Shown: positions 1 through 5,942 of the stretch, piece after piece
Position numbering within the stretch: position 1 is the first letter of the stretch
Layout of the letters: every line of letters begins with the position of its first letter
DNA from: Bacteroidota bacterium
GTDB lineage: Bacteria > Bacteroidota > Bacteroidia > Bacteroidales > CG2-30-32-10
Direction: 5' to 3'
Length of the DNA stretch: 7,449 bases
NCBI GenBank assembly: GCA_013334735.1
Contig: JAAXXA010000131.1
Coordinates: forward strand, 1-7,449
Notes under the pieces: model-generated
The model's input: only the letters and a program-made list of their open reading frames with translations
The model's database searches: none
Told to the model about the DNA's origin: nothing
Program-made: the position numbers and the translations under genes

Positions 1-48
1 TTTATTTGAAAAACAAAAGTATAAAATTCCGAACAAAGGAAAAGTAAT

Positions 49-206
49 TTTTAGCATTTATTATCCAATGTCGTTTAGTTAAGGTTTTAACTTGTCATTT
101 CGACCATCGGGAGAAATCTATTTTCGAAGCTTTAGATATCTCACTACGTTCGATATGACAACAGGGATATGCTTAACTAAACGACATTGATCGATAAATG
201 GTAAAA
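49..206. repeat. Long imperfect hairpin element with nested inverted repeats (MITE/REP-like)
   Basis: The outer arms contain a perfect 17-base inverted repeat (67-83 against 172-188). It extends outward with mismatches through 55/200, where a CATTTAT/ATAAATG pair is found, to about 49/206. Inside it, a second inverted repeat (92-120 against 133-161) matches at 23 of 29 positions; it starts TTGTCATTTCGA and ends ATCTA. The two arm pairs are offset by two bases, so an internal loop lies at 84-91/162-171, and the terminal loop is 121-132. The GTCATTTCGA...GAGAAATCT core resembles a dispersed intergenic repeat I associate with Bacteroidota genomes; that link is from memory. No ORF or clear target-site duplication is seen, so it could be a non-autonomous transposable element, a REP-like repeat or a structured RNA. 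The structure is clear; the class is inferred. Confidence 0.75.
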
Positions 207-241
207 TTGAGATATAAACTTTAGGCACTTATTTATTATTT

Positions 242-817
242 ATGATAGAACAAATAATACATTGGGATAAATCATTATTGCTTTTTCTAAACGGCATACA
301 TTCTGAATTTTGGGATTTTATCATGTTCCAAATTAGCGCGAGTTTCACATGGTTCGCGGTATATGCTTTTCTGATATATTTTCTTATAAAAAATTATAAA
401 AAAAGAACAATTGATATTATAATTGCTGTTGCAATACTTATTGCTATTAGCGATTTAACTTCTGTTCATTTATTTAAGGAAATTTTTCATCGGCTTCGAC
501 CTACGCACGATCCTGAAATTATGGATAAAGTTCATGTTGTGTATAATTACCATGGAGGCTTGTACGGTTTTGTTTCATCACATGCGGCAAACTTTTTTGC
601 GCTTAGTTTTTTCTTTATTCAAATACTTGGAAAAAAAATAAAATATCTTACCCCTTTGCTCATTATATGGGCATCATTAATATCATATTCGCGTATTTAT
701 TTAGGCGTTCATTTTCCTTTGGACGTTATATGCGGAGCTATTCTCGGAATATTGGTCGGTACGGGAATGGGGAAGTTATTCTTATGGTATTATACCAAGT
801 TGCATTCAAAGATATAA
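242..817 (+). CDS. PAP2-family membrane phosphatase (phosphatidic acid phosphatase type 2 / undecaprenyl-diphosphatase-like)
   Basis: This 191-residue integral membrane protein carries the three signatures of the PAP2 superfamily. The first is K-x6-RP (K79 to R86-P87). The second is an SSH motif (S112-S113-H114) standing for the usual PSGH. The third is SR-x5-H-x3-D (S150, R151, H157, D161). In the family H157 is the phosphate-accepting nucleophile and H114 the acid/base. Hydrophobic segments lie at about 33-50, 57-75, 115-130, 136-150 and 160-180, as expected for a multi-span enzyme with the active site facing the periplasm. Likely substrates are lipid or isoprenoid phosphates such as undecaprenyl diphosphate, phosphatidylglycerol phosphate or lipid A; the sequence does not choose between them. 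The length is normal for a stand-alone PAP2 protein. ATG at 242 is the only start giving the full first helix; no ribosome binding site is visible, as is usual in Bacteroidota. The last ten codons (from W182) lie in a degenerate repeat that recurs downstream, so the C-terminal tail may be repeat-derived. Confidence 0.9.
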   Translation: MIEQIIHWDKSLLLFLNGIHSEFWDFIMFQISASFTWFAVYAFLIYFLIKNYKKRTIDIIIAVAILIAISDLTSVHLFKEIFHRLRPTHDPEIMDKVHVVYNYHGGLYGFVSSHAANFFALSFFFIQILGKKIKYLTPLLIIWASLISYSRIYLGVHFPLDVICGAILGILVGTGMGKLFLWYYTKLHSKI

Positions 818-932
818 TATTGATTCAATCCGCCATGGCGGAGGCGAAGAATGCTTACTTGGTATTATGCCGAATTGCTTTCATTGAAATTTAAGAGTTA
901 AATTGCACGTATGAAAGCATGTCGGTATTATG
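785..932. repeat. Degenerate direct-repeat mosaic at the 3' end of the PAP2 gene
   Basis: A 31-base stretch at 785-815 recurs at 860-890 in the same orientation, matching at 24 of 31 positions by eye; both copies begin TGGTATTAT. A third, short match (GGTATTATG) lies at 924-932. Between the two main copies is a perfect 14-base palindrome, TCCGCCATGGCGGA (829-842). Copy one forms the last ten codons of the PAP2 gene and the first base of its stop; copy two is intergenic. The period is 75 bases, a multiple of three, so a non-coding reading frame passes through both copies with similar peptides. This looks like a decayed intergenic repeat or MITE remnant rather than a gene; its identity is not known to me. 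Confidence 0.55.
870..925. repeat. Imperfect hairpin downstream of the PAP2 gene
   Basis: Three helices stack in register. CCGA (870-873) pairs with TCGG (922-925). TGCTTTCAT (876-884) pairs with ATGAAAGCA (911-919). AATTTAA (888-894) pairs with TTAAATT (898-904) around a three-base GAG loop. That gives 20 base pairs interrupted by a 2x2 mismatch and a 3/6 internal loop. No T-tract follows, so a classic intrinsic terminator is not supported, although it could slow transcription or protect the 3' end of the PAP2 mRNA. It overlaps the direct-repeat mosaic and may be part of the same element. Confidence 0.5.
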
Positions 933-1047
933 AAAGAATAACGCGTGTTCAATAATAAAACCTTTTCATCGATTGCTATTCAGAATCCGGCTTGAAGAGA
1001 AAAATACCTCAATTTATTTTACAAAAATAGAATTTAATCTTAAATAA

Positions 1048-1077
1048 TTGTCTATTTGCATTAATTTTATATCTTTG
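1048..1077 (+). promoter_or_regulatory. Bacteroidota-type sigma promoter of the large T9SS cargo gene
   Basis: A -33 TTG (1048-1050) is followed after 19 bases by TATCTTTG (1070-1077), an exact match to the Bacteroidota housekeeping -7 consensus TAnnTTTG. Transcription would begin near 1083-1086, leaving a 5' leader of about 22 bases that is almost entirely A and T, with no Shine-Dalgarno sequence. This is typical of the phylum and makes independent transcription from the upstream PAP2 gene likely. Confidence 0.78.
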
Positions 1078-1106
1078 TCTAAAATATAATATAAAAATTA
1101 TAAAAA

Positions 1107-4100
1107 ATGAAAATATCAGCTATCAGAAGAAAAGCAGCCATGTCTATTGGCTTTTTTATTTTTTTAGGATTAAGTGTAATTAAACTTAATGCACAAACTA
1201 CAATAACTTCCACCGGAACAGGAGGTAACTGGAGTTCAGCAGCCACATGGGTTGGAAATGTTGTACCAACTGCCGGTAACAATGTTGTTATTAATTCGAC
1301 TGTTTATGCCGATGGAAATAAAACATGTAACAACCTTACAATTAATGCCGGAGCCTATCTTTATAATCTTTATACTGCCGTTGTATCTGTTACCGGTTCT
1401 GTTTTAAATAACGGCTCTATTTTAAATAACCCGACCGGCTACCCCCTTTCGTTAATTATACAGGGAAACATTGCAAATAATGGCGCATGGAGTATAAATT
1501 CTACTACTTTATCCGGTTTGTTGGACCAAACGATTACAGAAGCAGTAGGGATGAAATTCGAAGGCGCTATTTCAATGACAGATTCTTTGGGTGATGTAGT
1601 TCTAGGTAGCGATGTTCTGGTAAATAACAATACATGGGATTTAAACAAATCTACAATCAAAACTAACGGTCATCGCTTACTTTCGCTTTCTTATAATTTT
1701 ATTAATGGAAAAATCATTTCTAACGACACTTTAGTTCTTAATAATACATATCTCGACAACATACAATTCTTTGGTAATTATAAATTAAATGGAAATGTGT
1801 ATTCGAAAAGTTATTCAAATGTATTTAACGGTACACTCACTGTTTTAGATACGCTTGCTAACCTATACACATCGCATATTCTAGTAAATGGAGATATAGT
1901 GAATAAAGGTTCAATTATTAATAATCCGACCGGATACCCCTTACATCTCAATATAGCCGGTAATATTAGTAATGAAGGTATTTGGAGTGTAAATACAACC
2001 AATTTAGTGGGTATAACAGATCAAACCATTCAGCAAACGCAAGGCAAAAGCTTTCAGGGTATTATTAATACCACCGATTCCATTGGTGATATCATCCTTG
2101 CAAGCAATGTAATGCTCGAAAGCAATACATGGGAAATGAATAAATCAATTCTCCATACTAACGGACATAAGCTATTGTCGAATAATTACAACTTGAACAA
2201 TGGTAAAATCATTTCAGACGATACTTTGGCGCTTAATAATTCATACATCGACAACATACAGTTTTTTGGTAATTATAAATTAGATGGGAATATATATTCA
2301 AAAAATTATACTAACGTGTTTAACGATACTGTTACTGTCCTCGACACGCTTGCTAACCTATATACATCACATATTCTTGTAAATGGAGATATAGTGAATA
2401 AAGGTTCAATTATTAATAATCCGACCGGGTACCCCTTACATCTCAATATAGCCGGTAATATTCGTAATGAAGGTATTTGGAGAGTACATACAACCAATTT
2501 CGTGGGTATAACAGATCAAACCATTCAGCAAACGCAAGGTAAAAGTTTTCAGGGTATCATTAATACCACCGATTCCATTGGCGATATTATTCTTGCCAGC
2601 GATGTTATGCTCGAAAGTAACACATGGAATTTTAATAATTCAATTCTCCGCACCAATGGACATAAGCTAATTTCGAATTCATACAATTTAATTAACGGAA
2701 AAATAGTTTCTAACGACACCTTGGCGCTTAATAATTCATATCTCGATAATATGAAGTACTTTGGTAATTACAAATTAGATGGCAATGTATATTCGAAAAA
2801 TTATTCTAACGTGTTTAACGATACTCTCACAGTTTTAGACACGCTGGCTAATCTTTACACATCAATGATTCTTGTAAATGGAGATTTAGTAAATAAAGGT
2901 TCAATTATTAATAATCCGACGGGATACCCGCTACATTTGCAGATTAAAGGTAATCTTACAAATCATCATGTTCTTAACATCTCAAATATGTATCTCATTG
3001 GAACTAACCCAAGAACTATTTCAGGGAGTAATGCTAATGGAATTCAAGCTACAATATTGGTTGATGATTCTATTCGTCTTATTGGTAACAATACAATGCC
3101 CGGTATTTCATTTACTTCAAATCCAAAAGCATGGTGTGTAGTGGATTCGAATGCAACACTCTCCATACTGTCGATATCTAATCCTGCCAGAATATTAAAT
3201 TTTGGAAAAGTATCTTTAACTCAAAACTTTGATAATACAATTCTAAATACGATTTTATTTTATGAATCGTCAATAAGGACAAAAGCAGGTGTTTCAATGA
3301 ATAAATTAACGATAGATCATTACGGATACCAGCAACATCCTACTGCTACAGGAACTGTGAACAATTGGTGGCGATTGAGAAATTATCCTCAAAATTATAA
3401 TGACTCTTTGCTATGGTTAAAATTGAATTACAAAACCAATGCTTTGAATGGAAATTTGGAAGACTCTCTTAAAGTTTTCTTTTCTCCGAATGCAGGTCTG
3501 TCATGGAATAAAATCACTTCAGGAGTTAGTATTGATACGGCAACTAATACAGTAACCGTAAATAATGCCCCATCTTATGGTCATTACCTTCTGTCGTCAA
3601 CACCTCTTGGTATTACTACATTCCAGCCGATGGTTGAATCTGTTGAGCCAAAATTTGGTGGTAATACGGGATATGTTACTTTATATATTTTCGGCGCAGG
3701 ATTAAAAAATAATAGCATTGTAAAACTCCGGTTAAGCGGACATGCCGATATTGTTGCCGATACTTCATATTTAACCGATGCTATTGGTGAATCAATGTTT
3801 GCGAGGTTTGATCTTAAAAATAAGACTATTGGTGTTTATGATGTAGTTATTGAAACACCGGGTGAGAATACGCTAATTAAAACAGCTTGTTTTAATATTA
3901 TTCAAGGTCAACGAAGCGAACCATGGGTTTCATTAACAGGACGCGACAGATTTTTATTAAACCGTTGGCAAACATTTAATCTTAATTACGGAAATTCATC
4001 AAATACAGATGCAAATGGAACCATGTTAGTTTACGTGGTAAATGATATTTCAGGCTTAGAAGTAACATTTCCTGATATAAATATAGTTCTTCCAAAAGGA

Positions 4101-5864
4101 ATTATTGATCTTGGACCGGATTATACCCGGATTGCCGATTCAGTTGCAATATATTATGTTACAGATACTCTTACAGGATATATAGGGCAAAATATGCGCG
4201 TATATCCTTTTTATATTCCAACTATTCCTGCCGGTTCTTCATCTGATGTGAGGGTAAAAGTTAAACTCAACGGAAACGGAACACTTCAAATGAGCGCTTG
4301 GATGATGGATCCTTTTTGGGAAAACATTGATTTCAGCTCAAAAGAAACCGAATCAATGCCCGATGAAGTCAGAGCTTGTATTACTGCTGCCGCTATGAAA
4401 AGTTTCTCAACAGGAGTAATAGGATTAATTCCCGGAATGAGTTGTTACCAATTAGTAGATAAAATTGTTGATCCAATGGGATATGTTATACCAGAATCTA
4501 TGACTCCCGATGAAGCGCCAAATACATGGGGAAGTTGGATTTGGAATAAAGTATCATGGGCTGGTTCCATTACACAATGCGCTACTAGCTTTATACCAGG
4601 CATAGGACAAGCTGTTTCGATAGGTATTGGAATGACAAATATGATTATCGACATGAAAGATGGTTCTGATGCAAACGAAGGTTGTTGGCGGAAATTCAGA
4701 AATAAATCAAAAACTAAAAAAGACAGTAGAGGAGTTAACTCATTTGATCCTAACGAAATAGTAGGGCCTCAGGGATTTGCCGCCGACAATTATATTTCAA
4801 GCAAAGGAAATACAAATTATAGAATATATTTTGAAAATAAGGACACGGCAAGCGCTTCAGCTCTTGAGGTATTTGTTAAAGATACCTTGGATATTACAAA
4901 GTTCGATTTGAATACATTCAGCTTTAACACTGTTACATTTGGCGATACAACCGTAAAAATTCAGGATTACGCGAAAGAGTTCACAGTATTGGTTGATATG
5001 TATCCAACGAAGGATATAATTGTACAGGTTCATGGCGCGCTCAATACCATAAATGGAGCTATTTCATGGGATTTTCATTCACTTGATCGTATAACTTTAG
5101 AACTTACCGAAGATCCTGACCTGGGCTTCCTTTCTCCAAATGTTATTGCTCCCGAAGGCGAAGGAAATGTAGCATTCAGTTGTAAGTTGAAAGAAACAGT
5201 TGCGCATGATGCTCTTATTAAAAACAAGGCAAGTATTGTTTTTGATTTTAATGCGCCGATAAATACAAATACATACTCTAATATGATAGATACTTTAGCG
5301 CCTGTAAGTTCGGTAAATACATTGAGTTCTATACAAACAGACAGCAGTTTTACTGTAAGTTGGTCAGGAAGCGATCAGGGTTGCGGAATACTGAACTATA
5401 ATATTTTTGTTTCAGAAAATGACAGCGATTATGTTTTGTGGAAAGCAGCAACAAATAATACATCTGCTGTTTTTGCAGGAAATAAAGGACATAATTATAA
5501 ATTTTTCTGTATAGCATCTGATAGTATTGGTTTAACAGAAGCTCAAAAGCTCACACCCGAAGCAGTTACTACTGTTTCAACGGGTATTCAAGATGTAAAT
5601 AATCCTGTTTCTCAATTTCAGTTTTATCCGAATCCTGCCATTAATAATGTTATACTTGATATAAACCTTATATCCGCTCAGAATGTTTGGGTTGAAGTAA
5701 TTGACATGTATGGCAAAAAGCTGATAATGGATAATTATAGCGAACTGCCTTCGGGTAAAAATTTGAAACGTATCAAAACAGATAGGTTAAACAATGGTGT
5801 TTATAATATTATACTTCATACAAATAAATCTATATTAATGAAGAAATTAATGATTTGCCGTTAA
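1107..5864 (+). CDS. Large secreted T9SS cargo protein with 165-residue tandem repeats and C-terminal sorting domain
   Basis: This 1585-residue protein is predicted to cross the inner membrane by Sec and the outer membrane by the type IX system, ending on the cell surface or outside. Residues 1-29 are a signal peptide (RRK, hydrophobic core, cleavage after LNA before Q30). Residues 36-62 carry the GGNWSSAATWVGNVVPTAGNNV-type N-terminal motif, cut here to: GGNW, TWVG, VPTAGNNV. Three tandem repeats span 94-258, 259-423 and 424-588, with a partial fourth to about 632; their short N/G/T-rich strands suggest a parallel beta-helix or solenoid. A sandwich module (about 745-835, WW at 754), an IPT/TIG-like module (840-930) and another sandwich (935-1085) follow. 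A hydrophobic glycine-rich stretch occupies 1094-1180, then a basic linker. The DPNEIVGP domain (1211-1395) and a fibronectin-like module (1396-1500) resemble a pairing known in large bacterial surface proteins. The type A sorting domain is 1503-1585 (YPNPA at 1507, NGVYNIIL, KKLMI). No enzymatic active site is recognised; an adhesive or structural role is inferred. The start is fixed by the signal peptide and promoter. Confidence 0.93.
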   Translation: MKISAIRRKAAMSIGFFIFLGLSVIKLNAQTTITSTGTGGNWSSAATWVGNVVPTAGNNVVINSTVYADGNKTCNNLTINAGAYLYNLYTAVVSVTGSVLNNGSILNNPTGYPLSLIIQGNIANNGAWSINSTTLSGLLDQTITEAVGMKFEGAISMTDSLGDVVLGSDVLVNNNTWDLNKSTIKTNGHRLLSLSYNFINGKIISNDTLVLNNTYLDNIQFFGNYKLNGNVYSKSYSNVFNGTLTVLDTLANLYTSHILVNGDIVNKGSIINNPTGYPLHLNIAGNISNEGIWSVNTTNLVGITDQTIQQTQGKSFQGIINTTDSIGDIILASNVMLESNTWEMNKSILHTNGHKLLSNNYNLNNGKIISDDTLALNNSYIDNIQFFGNYKLDGNIYSKNYTNVFNDTVTVLDTLANLYTSHILVNGDIVNKGSIINNPTGYPLHLNIAGNIRNEGIWRVHTTNFVGITDQTIQQTQGKSFQGIINTTDSIGDIILASDVMLESNTWNFNNSILRTNGHKLISNSYNLINGKIVSNDTLALNNSYLDNMKYFGNYKLDGNVYSKNYSNVFNDTLTVLDTLANLYTSMILVNGDLVNKGSIINNPTGYPLHLQIKGNLTNHHVLNISNMYLIGTNPRTISGSNANGIQATILVDDSIRLIGNNTMPGISFTSNPKAWCVVDSNATLSILSISNPARILNFGKVSLTQNFDNTILNTILFYESSIRTKAGVSMNKLTIDHYGYQQHPTATGTVNNWWRLRNYPQNYNDSLLWLKLNYKTNALNGNLEDSLKVFFSPNAGLSWNKITSGVSIDTATNTVTVNNAPSYGHYLLSSTPLGITTFQPMVESVEPKFGGNTGYVTLYIFGAGLKNNSIVKLRLSGHADIVADTSYLTDAIGESMFARFDLKNKTIGVYDVVIETPGENTLIKTACFNIIQGQRSEPWVSLTGRDRFLLNRWQTFNLNYGNSSNTDANGTMLVYVVNDISGLEVTFPDINIVLPKGIIDLGPDYTRIADSVAIYYVTDTLTGYIGQNMRVYPFYIPTIPAGSSSDVRVKVKLNGNGTLQMSAWMMDPFWENIDFSSKETESMPDEVRACITAAAMKSFSTGVIGLIPGMSCYQLVDKIVDPMGYVIPESMTPDEAPNTWGSWIWNKVSWAGSITQCATSFIPGIGQAVSIGIGMTNMIIDMKDGSDANEGCWRKFRNKSKTKKDSRGVNSFDPNEIVGPQGFAADNYISSKGNTNYRIYFENKDTASASALEVFVKDTLDITKFDLNTFSFNTVTFGDTTVKIQDYAKEFTVLVDMYPTKDIIVQVHGALNTINGAISWDFHSLDRITLELTEDPDLGFLSPNVIAPEGEGNVAFSCKLKETVAHDALIKNKASIVFDFNAPINTNTYSNMIDTLAPVSSVNTLSSIQTDSSFTVSWSGSDQGCGILNYNIFVSENDSDYVLWKAATNNTSAVFAGNKGHNYKFFCIASDSIGLTEAQKLTPEAVTTVSTGIQDVNNPVSQFQFYPNPAINNVILDINLISAQNVWVEVIDMYGKKLIMDNYSELPSGKNLKRIKTDRLNNGVYNIILHTNKSILMKKLMICR
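1386..3002 (+). repeat. Tandem 495-bp in-frame coding repeats (three full, one partial)
   Basis: Unit 1 is 1386-1880, unit 2 is 1881-2375, unit 3 is 2376-2870, and a partial unit 4 begins at 2871 and fades near 3000. The period is exactly 495 bases (165 codons) with no indels between units. Units 2 and 3 agree at 143 of 165 residues by my count, and unit 1 is clearly more distant. Landmarks in each unit are NNPTGYPL near the start, a DQTI block, NxTW in the middle, FGNYKL and VLDTLANLYTS at the end. The DNA of units 2 and 3 contains an identical run of about 50 bases (1884-1933 against 2379-2428), pointing to recent duplication or gene conversion. Confidence 0.95.
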
Positions 5865-5893
5865 AGAAAGTCTGTTTTAAAATACTTATAATG

Positions 5894-5942
5894 AAATGGA
5901 ATGTTGATCCGCCTTGGTGAATAAACATTCCATTTATTTTTT
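5894..5942 (+). terminator. Intrinsic hairpin terminator between convergent genes
   Basis: A perfect 12-bp stem pairs AAATGGAATGTT (5894-5905) with AACATTCCATTT (5924-5935) and is followed by six T residues (5937-5942). The 18-base loop can fold further (AT, C-G, G-U and C-G pairs around CTTG), giving one long hairpin. It lies 29 bases after the stop of the cargo gene and ends its transcript. The minus-strand acyltransferase stop codon (5934-5936) overlaps the distal arm; on that strand the flank after the hairpin is only moderately T-rich, so termination in the opposite direction is possible but weaker. Confidence 0.85.

Noticed and set aside
14..21. Minus-strand TACTTTTG resembling a -7 promoter box for a gene beyond the left edge
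   Set aside because: The -7 match is good, but the only clear TTTG upstream of it is 12 bases away, too close for the usual 19-21 spacing, and the supposed gene is outside the window.
207..237. Possible PAP2 promoter, TTG (207-209) with a TATTTATT box 20 bases downstream
   Set aside because: The -7 box lacks the TTTG end, and transcription would begin at or after the start codon. No better promoter was seen in 1-241.
667..894. Open frame running through the PAP2 3' end and the following repeat mosaic (75 codons)
   Set aside because: It overlaps the well-supported PAP2 gene in another frame, has no domain or start context, and its length comes from the 75-base repeat period being a multiple of three.
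933..1045. Search for a small gene, RNA or regulatory site between the repeat mosaic and the cargo promoter
   Set aside because: No plausible ORF, tRNA-like fold, riboswitch motif or repeat was found; it appears to be plain AT-rich spacer.
1811..2497. Two near-identical antisense open frames of 63 codons, 495 bases apart
   Set aside because: They are shadows of the tandem coding repeats of the large cargo gene; their similarity follows from the repeat on the other strand.
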